Shown here: positions 1 to 12,314 of the stretch, piece by piece
Position numbering within the stretch: the first letter of the stretch is position 1
How the letters are laid out: the number at the start of each line of letters is the position of its first letter
Assembly: GCF_921293095.1 (NCBI RefSeq)
Contig: NC_060254.1
Coordinates: 248,001-312,000, forward strand
From: Ischnura elegans
Taxonomy: Eukaryota > Arthropoda > Insecta > Odonata > Coenagrionidae
Direction: 5' to 3'
Length of the DNA: 64,000 bases
Notes under the pieces: generated by a model
The model's input: the letters and a program-made list of their open reading frames with translations, nothing else
Told to the model about the DNA's origin: nothing
The model's database searches: none
Made by a program: the position numbers and the translations under genes

Positions 1-258
1 GACAGCGTTACCCAGATGTTAAGTGAATTAGGCTGGGAGCCGCTGGAGACTCGGAGGCTGCGCGTTAGGCTTAGATTTTTCGAACAATTGAGAATGGATA
101 TCTTCAAGAGCGACGCGGAGGACATAATATTAGAGCCACACTATATTTCCAGGTCCGATAGAAGCGATAAATTAAGAGAGATGTTTTGCCGAACGGTTAG
201 ATATGCGAATTCATTTTTCTCACGAGCCATTAAGGACTTCAAACAATGCTTGTCGTAA
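1..258 (+). pseudogene. LINE (non-LTR retrotransposon) reverse transcriptase, C-terminal fragment
   Basis: The frame is open from base 1, so the protein begins outside the window; the first ATG at 16 is internal. The visible 85 residues have the layout of the extreme C-terminus of insect LINE reverse transcriptases: a MLSELGWEPLETRR segment, an LRFFEQLR helix, then arginine-rich sequence and a terminal NSFF motif just before the stop. In that family this region follows the catalytic polymerase domain, which is not in view. After the stop, 259-340 contains a C-rich segment typical of LINE 3' UTRs. The piece acts, if at all, in target-primed reverse transcription. The rest of the element cannot be assessed from here. 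A host gene is a less likely alternative. Confidence 0.7.
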
Positions 259-3200
259 TTTCGTTACAGCATTTTCTTTGTTTGTGTAAACGGCTGGTGT
301 CCTAACACCCCCTGCCTCACGCTTTTTTAGCATAACTGCAGAGAAAATAATAGTTCATGAGAAAGCAAAATTCATCTGTCACTTACTCAGGCCCCATCTC
401 TTCATTTAGAGTACTAAAGAAGAAATAATTCGTAGAAAAAGAAAAAAATGACGATTGAGAATTCCATACGTAAAAGTGTTTGCGATAGAAATGAGATTCA
501 CATCCAACAATGACATCAGAAAGCGAAAGGAATGTTTGAAAAAGCAGTTAAGCTTGGAGTCATGTCTGCATCAACAAGGTCGACCTTCAAAAGAAGAAGA
601 ACCTAAACCAGCCAGTGTTTTGAATCGGGGAAGCTCTGCGAAAGACTAAATTTCAAGCCAAGAAATCTGAAGGTCATCGTCTCTCTATTTCGTACAGTAG
701 TAAGCAGACAAGTTATCTTCATTCGGTCGTACTCTCAACAATAGTTATATTTTGCTGAACATTATGTTGACTTTTTTATTGCGGAGGCAATTAACTCCAA
801 ATCTGGAATTTGCGACGCAAGAATGCCCGTTATAATGACTTCGTAAAAATATAAAGTGACGGTAGGTGTCTCGCAGTGTAAATGAAAACAGCTGGATAGG
901 TTTTTTGGGAGTTAAGCTTGTATATCTATACCAAGGATCTCCTAATAACTAAGAATTCATTAACTTATTTAATAACTAAATGCATTAGGAAGAAGTGAAC
1001 GTTTAAGTTAGGAGCCTTCGCCATGCTTTCAAACATACAGTAGAGATCGACGCAAGATCTTATCAAAATGTATATCCGTTGCAAAGAAGGGAGTTTATTA
1101 AAGGCTAATGAGTAGGTTTTCAGTAAATGCCAACTAGACAAGACTATTCACATTACTTCATCACGTTAAAATATTATCGAATAACAGCAGGCGAATCAAT
1201 AAGTAGCATTGAGGCATAAACGTGTTGATGTTGCCAAGGAAACATAATACTTTCCACGGATAATAACAGCAGCGAAATGAATAAGGCCAATCCTTCACCA
1301 AATAAAAATACAGCCGGAAGAAGATCTCTCATAAAGCCCATTCATGAGACGCTAATATCGATGACGAATACTCAAGTGTAGATCAAGTTTTAGAAGCCAC
1401 TAAGTGGTAAAATGATTAATTTTGAAACAAATTAACTATGCAACGGGAAATTGAAAAAAAATCCGTCACCTCCATCTTGAGATCTACACAAAAAAGCTTA
1501 AACGCATAAAAAGCTCTATCGATTTTATTTATTATTATACCTGCCATTGTTTCTAATAATTACATACACGGAGGAACAAGACAAAGAAAAAGAAAATCTT
1601 CAATTCGTATACGAAAGCATATAATCCCGTGCACATAAAAAACAATTGCTTCAATTTCAAGTAAATATTAGCATACCATTGGCAACTTTTTGACATATAA
1701 CATAATGAAATATTGTGTAATAGTACAAAAAAATGAAATCTACTTACCATTTCTCCCCTCAGGATCTCTCTCCGACGTAATATAATTCCCAGAAATTACC
1801 ACTCGTATAATTGAAACAGCACTATTTTCACACGGAAACAATTTACTGGAAATAATAACAAATAGACACACATTAACATAATGCTATCATAACGCACGAA
1901 ACAAGAGTACAGTATGTACAAAAGCTGAATAAAGATCTATTATCGAAGTAACGTCAGGCTATTGTGAGCACGGAAAATTTTATATCGGAAATTAAAAATT
2001 GGTGAGAATGATACTTTATCCGCTTAATTATTCAATTCATTTCTTATCAATTGCAACAGTCGTGTGATTCAACGGTAAAGAAGAGAAAGTTTGCGAAGAA
2101 AAATGAGAAGTCTTTTGTCGGTTGCATTCGGACGAAATATTCGAATAACTACGATAAATATAAGCGATCACAACTGCTTGCCGATGACACAAAGGAGAGA
2201 CGTCTACTTCAAATATCAACGCGAAATATATTTTGTAATGAGTCCAGTAATATCTTTACATAACCTCTCGCGATTGAAAACATCTGGGTGTAGCAGTCGG
2301 CGGTCAAATGGGGCAGCCTTGCGAGAATTCCATCACCTGGGTGACAAGCCCCATAAAACTCGGAATATTCTTGCGGAAATATCTTCGAAGACGAGAATGC
2401 TAGATAATAACAATCGCTTATGCCAAACGATGGGGGACACGAATTCCTTCGCGTAAGCTATTCTCGAAACCTCTTAAAGAAAGCACCGTAGTAGTAAGTA
2501 CGTATAGCCTTGGGGTAAAGCACTTCGTAAGAAATTCACATATTATCGCAATCAGGACTAATCAATAAGAATACGCCTAAGAGAAAAAAAGATTGCAATA
2601 TGATCAATGGATCGCTGCAACGGACAATTTACGAACATCTGATATGCGAGACATTCTGTCGACATTACTGAAACTAGATCACTAGACATTGAACTCAATT
2701 GATGAACAATTTAAACGTATCCCCTTTCGCAATAACAATCTAACTCGTGAAAGCGAATAAACGGTGAATATAAGGGACGTATTTGAAATCGAAAAAAGAA
2801 AATATAAGTATCCCCAATAAAGTCATATCGTTTGGCAGGAACAAAAAAAGCACAGAAATCACTGGCGAATATATCACAATATATCTATCACCTTGAAACA
2901 TTTGAGTTTCTTTGCCAAGGGTAATACAAAATAATCAAAGGCGGGAATTAATCTCAATAAAGCAGAGATAATCACGAATTATTATAAGCACTGATAAAAG
3001 CAGATTCACTGATATCTTAAACGCTAAAATAATAAAGCAATGGCATATGTATGACACGGGAAAACATAAACTTATAAATGGCTTGCTTACTTACGTCTTA
3101 ACTCCACGGCGGTTAGCAGGAAACTGAGAATGATAGGGGCTCCGTGGCTACGATTCGTCACCTGAGTGAAGGACCTTTATGACGTCACGAAAATTTGAGT

Positions 3201-6049
3201 CTCATTTATTTCGTAAAAAAATAAAAATAGAGTATCAGTGCTCAGCTAATAAGTAATGTAAATTTTAAATTAATTTTTAAATGTAATATTTTTCAATAAA
3301 ATCGTTTAAAATAATTTTAAAAACTATTACGCCACTTTTTTATTAACGATTTCGAACACCGATTTGCTTTTGTTTTCCTGACGTCACGTCTGCTTTCCTT
3401 GTGATGCGGAACAAGTTCAGCCGTCTCAGTGTCTGGGCCCTTTTGACTCTTCGACGGTTTTTAAATGATCTATTCAACTGTAAGCGTCTCCTCATTCTAT
3501 TTTCAAATCCTCCCCAACTCCCTGACTTTCCTCCCCCACCCACAACTCAACGGTCTTCTTAACCGTCATCACACCGTATGACTCGTTATCTTTTGTCTCA
3601 TTTCAAACTGCTTGCACACTGCTACAGCGTAACATTGTCTACATCAACGGACAACTGTTTCTAACTCCATTGACATCTGTATTACGACCCAATGGACACA
3701 CGGATGCAGAAACGAGATTATTTTTCGTGCACGCAGAGTTTGCTGGAGAAATTTAAAAACAGTGAAATAACGTGTGCATGAGAGGTCAGAGTTGGAAGAA
3801 AACCTGGTGCAAACAGCGGCTTGCTGGGACGACATTAACGTGATTGGGAGTGTTTGGGTCCGTGAGTAGAATATTATTATTAATGTGTATTATCGTTATA
3901 ATAGCCATCGTATAATATGCATTTCATTGCTTGATTCGTCGTTGTTTGGCAAATTTACATCAAAATACATTAATAAGGTCAACTCTTGGTATCTTATGTT
4001 TCAATTTGCTTCACTTCTTATCTTGACAACTCATTACAAATATCTGGCCGACCTGCATTTTATCAGCGGGAAAATCGGTTTCCCTTCAAACGGTTCGTCT
4101 TTCTTAAGGCATATTTAAACGGTACATTAACACGCACGAGGTAATGCGTGAATGCTTGAACGAATTCGGTCGATATGAACGGAAAATGAATGAACCAAAT
4201 AAGAACAAGTTCTATTATCTAAAAATGCATTCGCATACGAATATAGTGAATATGGCTGGATTTTTCAGTAGGGCTTTAAATTTAGCAGCCGGCACTCAAA
4301 GTGTTAAGTTGGGTGTTTATAAGTGGCATTTTCGTGTTCATTCACGCGTTCAAATACACTCGGACATTAACAACTCTAAAAGGTTGATGTCCCGTGTAAA
4401 CAGGATGTAATTGTCGTTCTCTTGTGTGCATTTTTACAGGTAAATTCTTCATCGCCGTTTTTCTGGGATGCAGGAAAAGGATTTCTATTGGTCTAACAAT
4501 AAGGATTTGTTTAGGTGATACCTAACTTTCGCTTGATTAAAATTAGATAGAAAAGATAGTGTCGCTAAAAATTTTCATAGAATTTCAGAAGGGTAAGATA
4601 CCAGGACTTTTTTCGTATCCAGTCCCGTTCACATCAAACGTTAGTATAAATCAGTAAGTCAGTGGTCAGAAGTGGATTTTATAGTATAATTATGCTACAT
4701 TTTGGTGATAAAGAATTCTAAATACACTCTCGGGGGTTAATAAAACAAATTAAATTTATTTCCCACAAGCAAGAGTATAGATAAATATAATATAATTAGT
4801 TTTAGAATATGAAAATTATCCTTACTTGCTTATTTATTTATATTTGGAGCCATTAGACGCTTTCCACAAAAAAGAAGCCATCTCGTAAGATCCGATAATC
4901 GTTTGATACATTTCTTCGGCAACTTATTTTTTAACACAACAAGCTACACAATGCAACAGAATCACCACAAGTACACCATCGAACACACTTGACACTATAT
5001 GCACCATGCGCTAATCCAGCGATTTCCAAATTCGGATTATTTTATTAATCCACATTCACCAATGCACTTATTCACTTTGCACCACGAAAGATTAACATCT
5101 AATAAAAGTGTAAAACACTTCCTTCATGTTATCAGAACAGGGGAATAATTTCTTCACTAGAAAGAAAAGGCACACTCGGGAATAAAATTCAACACTCTCG
5201 TCACACGGTTACCCAGCAACTGAACGATATTCAGAGTCGCTTCGCATAGTCGATGCGATATTTATTCTCCGCCCTCAACACTGAATTGAGTCATGTCGAA
5301 GGCCTAAAGACTCACGATCTCTGTTACCACGGTTAGTACGTGACCACAGTTCACTGCATTTGTAAGCCAGCAAACATTTAAGAAAATGCGGCCAGCCGAA
5401 CGGTAGTTATTCCATCATGTTAACCGCGAGAGTGAATAAAATTAACGATCATTCACGATGACTTTGTACGGGATTCACAGTGATTCTTTGGGTATGTGTT
5501 ATGCTAATCTACGCACCTCAGTGATTGTGGTATAATATGTAGGGTTGACATTTATCTCATGTTTGGTGAAGATTCGAAATATCTATGCTAAAAACTTCGA
5601 AATAATAGTGAATAATGGAATAAATAGCATTCGACACTCCCATTAGAACCACCCCTGCCTATTTGCATACTTACAAGCTCCCCATAAACAAACACAAATT
5701 CGAAATAGCATGCGCACTGCCGCCTTCACGCAGAGAAAATAAAACACGAACGGATTTTTCTTGGACGACGCAGTGAGCTGAACGACACAGGTTATTCACG
5801 ATGTCTTGGTGGTATACGGAATCCAGAGTAATCTTTCCCTTTGAGCGCATTGGCATATAGGTATAATACGGAGCGAAGGATAAAATGTCAGACCTCGCTG
5901 CGGCATGCGATAGCGTAGACTCAAATTCAAAAGCATAAATGAGAGACGAGGACTCATGAATACAAACAATTGAATAGCGATCGCCGCATTACGACATCAG
6001 CTGTAGCGTAAAGTTTCAACCCCTTCGATTAATTTTCCGAATATCCCAC
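259..6049. other. Non-coding AT-rich stretch, no gene recognised
   Basis: Only short open frames (60-121 codons) occur and none resembles a known family. The longest, 2091-2456 on the plus strand, has no recognisable motif and sits in ordinary AT-rich sequence. I see no convincing splice-bounded exon, tRNA or transposon end in this stretch. It may be intergenic or intronic sequence, or unrecognised old repeats. Confidence 0.5.
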
Positions 6050-6215
6050 ATAAATATCTTCTATAGATATCTACAAAATATCTTCAATGTATTGGATATT
6101 TTAAATATCTTCTAGATGTCTAGAAAATATCTTCAATATCATGGATATTTTAAATATCTTCTAGATGTCTAGAAAATATCTTCTATGTCTTGGATATTTT
6201 AAATAATATATCCTA
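6050..6215. repeat. Short tandem repeat, unit about 49 bp, about three copies
   Basis: A unit built around TGGATATTTTAAATATCTTC followed by a TCTAGA-centred palindrome recurs about three times with small changes. The unit is rich in AAATATC and GATATTT, so each copy can fold on itself. Similar AGATATC motifs reappear at 6880-6945, near the broken end of the copia fragment. Confidence 0.75.
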
Positions 6216-6284
6216 CTTTATCATGCCTAGAATATTCTTGTGTCACACAGTGGGGATCAGGGAGTTCGCACCTCCTCTACCCCC

Positions 6285-6680
6285 CTCGAAATATTAAAGC
6301 ACGTTTACTTTGATTCATAAAAGAAAAATAATCATTAATTTTTAAATTTGTGGGGAAGTCCAGGAGTCCGAACCCCCCTGAAAAATAAAAACACATTTAC
6401 TTTGCTTCACGAAAGAAAAAAAATGAAAAATCATTAATTTTCATAATTCGTTGGGGGGGTCCCTTCGACGCCCTCCGCCCCCCCCCCCCCCCCCGAGATC
6501 CGAAATATGAAAACACATTCACTTTGCCTCATAAAAGGAAAACTTGAAAAAGTCACCAATTTTTATATTTCGTGGGCGTCCAGTGGGTCCCCCCCCCCAA
6601 ATATAAAAACATAAATTTGAAAATTGGGGGGGATGGGGGGGAAACCAGACCCCCAAGACCCACCCACTCGCTATTCCACT
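6285..6680. repeat. Degenerate tandem repeats of about 100-120 bp with long C/G runs
   Basis: A block containing an AAAACACATTTACTTTG-like core, an AAGAAAAA-like tract and an ATTTCGTGGGGG-like tail recurs three to four times. Homopolymer runs of C punctuate it, the longest near 6476-6494, with G runs near 6627-6641. No coding potential is seen. Runs this long are unstable and often collapse in assemblies. Confidence 0.6.
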
Positions 6681-6956
6681 GATTGAGGCTCTGTAATACA
6701 CAAAATAAAACGATCATAATGATAAACTGTATTTAAAATTCTTGCCTAATTTTAAACCATCTGGGTGGGGGGCACGTGCCCCACTTCCCCCCCATAAATC
6801 CTCCGAGGTTGGCTGGGATCATTAGAGAATCATTAGCCCTGATTTTTCCCAATGTATCCAATTTGAATATGAATGTCTGTAATATATCTTCTCAAAGATA
6901 TCTTTTAGATATCGGCAAAGCGGACATTCAGATATCTTTAAGAGCGTTCCACATTT

Positions 6957-8436
6957 ACTCTTGAACTTATCTTCTTTAATTTCATCCACCAGTGTGGTTA
7001 ATTTCTTTAAACCATCTTTGGAAATGTGCCCTAGTCTTTGGTGCCATAAATGTTCTGCTTCCATTGAAAGGCAAGCTGTGTGTGCTCTCCGAAAAATAAT
7101 TTTGTATAATTTTCCACAGCGCCTGGCAACTGCTACTGTTCGACCACCTTTCAAAATTTTTCCTATTCCATCTGCAAACAGCACACCATAACCATGAGAA
7201 TCCAATTTTTGAACTGATAGGAGATTCATCTCAAGATCAGGTACCCTTAACACGTTTGCAATGTGTAACTTAACCCATTTTCCGTTATTAAAAATAACAT
7301 CATCAATATCCCCTTTTTCTTTGGCAGTCATCAGCTGTCCAGTTTTAGCAACTTTAATGTTGATGGGTATCTTCAATGGAGTAACATTGCTGAGAGGAGT
7401 TAGTTCCCCAACTAAATGCTCAGTAGCTGCAGAGTCTAAAGTAAAACTTATTTCACCTTCAGACTGTGAGCTTGTTCCCATAGCAGTTGATTCCTCCTCC
7501 ATTGTCATCTTCTTGTCTTCTATCTCCGCATGTGCTGCAAAGATGATTCCGTAGTCGTCTGCTGAAGATTCTTCATCGTCGTTGGCTGCATGAGCGTGCC
7601 CACTCTTATTTTTACCCTTCCAGCATTCAGCCCTTAAATGTGAAGGGTTTACCACAGTTGTGACAGCGAATATGAAATTTATTTTCATTCTTTACCTCCG
7701 CTACGTCATTCTTCCGTGTATTCCGATAGTTGTTCTTTACTCGTTTGGACTGAGTAGCGAATGCCGTCGTAGATGGAACCTCAGAATTCATATCCTGCTC
7801 TCCGTTAGCCAAAAACGATCGCTTGGATTCCTCATCAAGTAATCTGTTCTTCACAAAAGCTAAGGTTAGTCTATTAGTAGACATAGTCTCTATGGCTGTG
7901 ACGACCACGTTATATTCTTGCGGCAAGGTAAGCAACAAATGACAAATTATATCCGGCTCACTCATATTGGCGCCCGTTGACTTCAGTTGACGAATCAGTC
8001 GATTGAAATGAAGAAAATGATTTTCTAGATTTTCTTTCTTCGGGTTATGTTGACAAGCCGGAGATAAAAGCTGTCTTCTAATTTGTAACTGAGTTGCTAA
8101 ACCTTTCCTTTCAAAAGTGTCTTTCAGCTCCTTCCATACGCTGTATGCTGATATTTTTCCTTTTGCGTACTCCGAATGACTGTTCGCAAGCCTCCGAATT
8201 ATTAGTCCTTTGCATCTTTTGTCTTGACTCCGCAATTTAGCGTTCGCTTCTTCTCGAGCTGTACGTTCCGACGCTGCTTCATTTAGGATCGGTCCTGGAT
8301 AAACTGGCTCTTCCTCGGTGAGTGTCAAAAGATCCAATTCATCCAATAACGTTTCCATACGAAATTTCCAGTCGTCGTATTCTTTCCCGTCGAACAAGGG
8401 AACTTTGAATCTGTCGTCTTCATATTCCGCCGCCAT
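6957..8436 (-). pseudogene. Ty1/copia gag-pol, frameshifted and 3'-truncated
   Basis: The reading starts at ATG 8436 with a copia-type Gag: a FDGKEYDDWKFRMETLL motif near the N-terminus and a Gag core including FNRLIRQLKSTGA. It reaches a CCHC zinc knuckle beginning CHNCGKP. At about 7642-7650 a 1-nt insertion moves the reading into a second frame, which supplies the rest of the knuckle (SHLRAEC), then an aspartic protease-like segment (TLDSAATEHLV) and the pre-integrase motif LWHQRLGHISKDGLKKL. The reading loses similarity near 6957, so integrase core, reverse transcriptase and RNase H are missing. The full polyprotein would package, process and reverse-transcribe the element. The LTR and primer site lie just upstream at 8549-8716. 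This is a dead copy. Confidence 0.85.
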
Positions 8437-8548
8437 TCTTCAGCGTGAATTTTTTTCCGACAGAATTTCAATGTTAACTATTGCGGAACGTCGTTGTTAA
8501 ATGTATCTCGAAAAATGATGATTATGATTCAAATTGAAGCTTAATGAC

Positions 8549-8564
8549 TGGGTGCCCATAACCT
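8549..8564 (-). promoter_or_regulatory. Primer-binding site of the copia element (initiator-tRNA-Met anticodon-arm type)
   Basis: Immediately inside the LTR the minus strand reads GGTTATGGGCACCCAG. Drosophila copia-type elements prime from the anticodon arm of initiator tRNA-Met, whose complement contains GGTTATGGGCCCAG. The match here is the same apart from an inserted AC dinucleotide. Placement directly next to the LTR end supports the call. Confidence 0.6.
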
Positions 8565-8716
8565 GTTATTTAAGAGGTACAAAGGTTCAGAGAAATAAGA
8601 AAGCCGTGCATTCCAGTCAGACAACAATACCCAGACTGCCCGATACACACGTATCGAACCTTTTTATTTATATTGGAAACGTCCAAACAAACAGATAGAA
8701 AACATACATTCCAACA
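8564..8716 (-). repeat. 5' LTR of the copia element (about 153 bp)
   Basis: Read on the minus strand this segment starts TGTTGGAATGTA, a start typical of copia LTRs, and ends TAACA directly before the primer site. A TATAAATA box lies at about 8664-8675 (minus sense). The second LTR is not found because the element is truncated at its 3' side, so the outer boundary rests on the terminal motif alone. Confidence 0.55.
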
Positions 8717-9309
8717 GAAATGACTATAATTTCCTGTAAGATAATAAATTATATCGAGAAGATAGATAGCATTAATATTAAGAAAAAATTAGGAAAATAT
8801 GGGAAGCAAATAAGCATTACCTTTCGGTTGATCATTGTCAGTAGTAAACAGAACATGATCGTGTAAATTCCAGAGTTGAAATCATTAAGGTCATTCACCT
8901 GCCTTTCTGATTTTGTAACTTCTTTTGTCTCTTTTTTCACTTAAAGCTGATGGGATTACAAAATCGTGTCACAGACGGCCATGGATTTTGCTAGATAGTG
9001 TCACCTAAAATTGTAGAGCCTAGATTTGAGAAGTTCGTCCGATGCAATTTAAATTCTTTATCAAAAGTTTAGAGATAAATGTAATTAACCAAGAGAAAAA
9101 CAAAAAAAGTATAGTTTGCAAAGTGGAAATAAAACTTGAGTCGTTACCTGTAGCGCCGTTAATCAAACTAAAATGTACAAGGGAACTCATGACTAGGAAT
9201 TTGTCTGAAGTATCCACTTGTTGCCACATTTGTTTATATTGAGAGTGGCCCGAACTTCCATCAAAACCGTACTTATGTTAGAGACTACCCTAACAACACC
9301 GGATATCCT
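8717..9309. other. No gene or repeat recognised
   Basis: AT-rich sequence with only short shadow frames (60-70 codons) on both strands. Nothing resembles a protein family, an RNA gene or a transposon end. Confidence 0.5.
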
Positions 9310-10020
9310 ACGGATATCCGTTTCAGGTCCGCAATGTCCTATCTAGGTCCGCCGGCAATCAGGATATCCGTCGGATCTCCCACGGATATCCGAAGCCGGA
9401 TGATCCGAAAAATGTCCGAATGGGATGATCATAGGATATTCTGTTACAGAGCTATAATAACAATAATATACTATTGTTACCATTATTGCATTCAGATTTG
9501 CACGATACCAATGCAGTTGTACCATATTCATTGAAGAAAACTAAATGAATACAAATAACAACTCTGACTGCAAAAAAATATTCGAGTTAACATTTGAAGT
9601 TTTTCCTGCAAATTTTGGTTTTCGCCCATTTTTAATACGGGGTTTCTGTCAAATGCAAGCATATAGCAATGCAAGCAGAATATCCGTTTCAGGTCCGCTG
9701 TCCTATCTAGGTCTGCCGGCAATCAGGATATCCGTCGGATCTCCCACGGATATCCGAAGTCGGATGATCCGAAAAATGTCCGAATGGGATGATCATAGGA
9801 TTTTCTGTTACAGAGCTTTAATAACAATAATATACAATTGTAACCATTATTGCATTCAGATTTGCACAATACCAATGCAGTTACAGCAAATTCATTGATG
9901 AAAACTAACTGAATACAAATAGCAACTGTGAATGCAAAAATAATTCGAATTGGCATTCGAAGTTTTTCCTTCAAGTTTTGGTTTTCGCTCATTATTAATA
10001 TGGGTTTTCTGTCGAATACA
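9310..10020. repeat. Two-copy direct tandem repeat, period about 367 bp
   Basis: The block that starts ATCCGTTTCAGGTCCGC at 9314 recurs at about 9681 and continues, with scattered substitutions and small indels, to about 10020. Each copy contains palindromic GGATATCC elements, the motif AGGATATCCGTCGGATC, and a segment ending in TTTTGGTTTTCGC. Open frames within it are shadows of the repeat. Satellite-like origin is possible; only two copies are visible. Confidence 0.8.
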
Positions 10021-10044
10021 AGCACCTATAGTTTGGAATTGGTG

Positions 10045-10368
10045 TGATTATTGCAGGAGTAAATTAAAATTTCCTGGCTTATCTTTGCTAATTGTGTATT
10101 GAAAATTGCAATAAGGACAAAGATACACAACTAAAAATATTCTGGATGAGGCGGGCTGCGCTCGTTGATAGTGCTCGGCTGATGCAGTTGGATGAGGTCC
10201 GCACGCTGTTGAGGTTGTAGTCAGAAGAGAGAATGTCAGTGCGCGGACGAGAATTTTGGCCGGAGCGGCGAGAGAGGGCGCCTGCCGAAGTATTCCCGCG
10301 CATGCGCGTTGGGCCGCAGCAGACGGCGTGAGGCGCTGGAATCGTAACCTTGCGTCCGTGCTTCAACA
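10045..10368 (-). repeat. 3' LTR of the BEL/Pao element
   Basis: Bounded by TG and CA dinucleotides on the plus strand (TGATTATTGC to CTTCAACA) and matching 24201-24524. Just inside it, at 10369-10382, the minus strand carries purine-rich AAGGTGGGCGG, the likely polypurine tract that primes plus-strand DNA synthesis. Confidence 0.93.
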
Positions 10369-10523
10369 TACCGCCCACCTTGAAAGCAGGCGCTTTCAAT
10401 GACATGCAAAAATAAACAATTGGAATGAAAGAAAAAAAAAAGCATAATAAAAATCTAAAAATGAAACAGATTCTGCTTTGAAATAAATGATATGAAAATA
10501 ATACATGAAAACACAAAACATTC

Positions 10524-12314
10524 TTAATTCTCAATTGGTAGAATGCACAGCTTATTAATAGCTCTCTTAAAAACACCCGTGTAGGTTTTTACGGTAACGA
10601 CACCGCATAAGCCATCTCCCCCTGGATGAAGCTCCAACACTCTTCCGGTCCTCCACTGAAGAGGGGGCTGGTTTTCCTCGACGAGCAGCACCAGTGTCCC
10701 AACTCTTAGATTCTCCGACTTAACCGTCCACTTGGTCCGCTGCTGAAGACTGGACAAATACTCCGTCGACCATCTCCTCCAGAAGGCCTGGAAGAGCTGC
10801 TGCACATGTTGCCACCGCGACAGTCGGTTGACCTGGAGAGCAATCAAATCTGGCTCTGGCATTGAGGTTAAGGGTTGGCCAATTAGGAAGTGGCCGGGAG
10901 TGAGAGGCATTAGGTCATTAGGATCGTTAGACATGGGGGTGATAGGGCGTGAGTTGATGCAAGCTTCAATTTGCGCTAGCAGTGTAGTTAATTCTTCATA
11001 CGTAAGGATAGCCTTGCCGATCACTCGTAGAAGATGGCGTTTTGCAGATTTGACGCCTGTTTCCCAGAGACCCCCGAAATGCGGAGACCTGGGTGGTATG
11101 AAATGCCACGCCACATTGTATTCTGATAAAGAGCGAGAGACCTCGTATTGATGCTGCTGTGATTGGAATAATCTGCGTAGTGCTATCAACTCGTTTCTTG
11201 CTCCCACGAAATTGGTAGCGTTGTCGCTGTAAAAGTCATGCGGTCTCCCTCTGCGTGCCATAAAGCGTCTCAAAGCTGCCAAAAAAGAAGCAGTAGTAAG
11301 ATCGCTGACGAGCTCCAGATGGATAGCCTTTGTGGAAAGGCATATGAAAAGAGCCGCGTAGCCCTTAACGGGTGGACTGCGCCTCTGTTGCACCCGTCGA
11401 AACCACACAGGACCAAAATAATCGATGCCAGTGTTGCTAAAGGCTCTGCTGGGTGCCACTCTTGGAGGTGGAAGTTGTCCCATGAGTTGCTTAGAAGTGG
11501 AAGGGTACACTTTAAAGCAATTTAAACATTTGCTTACTACCTTGTGGGCTAGTTTTCTGCCATGAATAGGCCAGTAAAATTGTCGAACCTCACATAAGAG
11601 CGCTTGAGGTCCTGAATGTAAGGATAATATATGAAATTCTTTTACTATCAATTCAGTAAAATGCTCATTTTTTGGCAAAACAATTGGATGCTTCCGGTCA
11701 TAATTTAGTCGTGAATTTTCAAGTCTGCCGCCCACTCTGATCACACCCTTGTCATCCAGAAAAGGGTTTAAGGATCTCAGGTTGCTTCTAGGGGGCACCT
11801 CCTTTTCCTTCCTCAAAGCTTCTAATTCTGGACCGAAATGCTGAGATTGAATGACCTTAATTGAATGAAACAGAGCATCTTGAATTTCGCCCAAAGTTAG
11901 TATTCCTATTTTTCGTTGACGTTTCGGTAGCCTACTGTTATTTACAAATCGGAGGCAATAGGCGATGACCCTCTTCAATTGGGAAAATGATGAAAATCTC
12001 TTGAAGATATCGCTGCTAACATGAACAGCAAGATGGACCTGGAGGTAATCAGAGTTTCTCTCAAGCTGCGCGTCGGAATAATCATCAGCATGGTGTTCAT
12101 ATGGAGGAATTGAGTTGAAATCACTTATCCATGTTGGCCCGGACCACCATAAGTTGCAGTGAAGAAGTTGAAGCGGAAAAGAACCTCGGGATAATACATC
12201 AGCCGGATTCTCAGAAGAGGGAACGTGGCCCCACTCCATGTTATCAGTTAGCTCCTGTATCGCTGCAACCCGGTTAGCAATGAATGTTTTCCAAGTTTTA
12301 GATGGGGATGAAAG
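10524..12314 (-). CDS. BEL/Pao polyprotein, C-terminal part (end of RNase H, integrase)
   Basis: This is the downstream half of the BEL pol gene; its 5' half lies at 20478-23870. The frame is open back to the gypsy insertion at 12314, so the first ATG at 12239 is internal. After the tail of RNase H (HVPSSENPADVLSRG) comes the integrase zinc region (HSGPQALL, CLNCF) and then the integrase core with IDYFGPV, YSDNATNFVG and HFGGLWE. The last two hold the second aspartate and the region of the catalytic glutamate. The C-terminal part ends with a PLQWRTGRVLELHPG segment, usual for BEL integrases. The integrase inserts element DNA into the host chromosome in the nucleus. The stop is at 10524, and about 155 bp separate it from the 3' LTR. 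Confidence 0.93.
   Translation of the reverse strand, partial: LSSPSKTWKTFIANRVAAIQELTDNMEWGHVPSSENPADVLSRGSFPLQLLHCNLWWSGPTWISDFNSIPPYEHHADDYSDAQLERNSDYLQVHLAVHVSSDIFKRFSSFSQLKRVIAYCLRFVNNSRLPKRQRKIGILTLGEIQDALFHSIKVIQSQHFGPELEALRKEKEVPPRSNLRSLNPFLDDKGVIRVGGRLENSRLNYDRKHPIVLPKNEHFTELIVKEFHILSLHSGPQALLCEVRQFYWPIHGRKLAHKVVSKCLNCFKVYPSTSKQLMGQLPPPRVAPSRAFSNTGIDYFGPVWFRRVQQRRSPPVKGYAALFICLSTKAIHLELVSDLTTASFLAALRRFMARRGRPHDFYSDNATNFVGARNELIALRRLFQSQQHQYEVSRSLSEYNVAWHFIPPRSPHFGGLWETGVKSAKRHLLRVIGKAILTYEELTTLLAQIEACINSRPITPMSNDPNDLMPLTPGHFLIGQPLTSMPEPDLIALQVNRLSRWQHVQQLFQAFWRRWSTEYLSSLQQRTKWTVKSENLRVGTLVLLVEENQPPLQWRTGRVLELHPGGDGLCGVVTVKTYTGVFKRAINKLCILPIEN

Noticed and set aside
2037-2456. Possible coding region on both strands
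   Set aside because: Overlapping frames on opposite strands with no family resemblance; best explained by chance.
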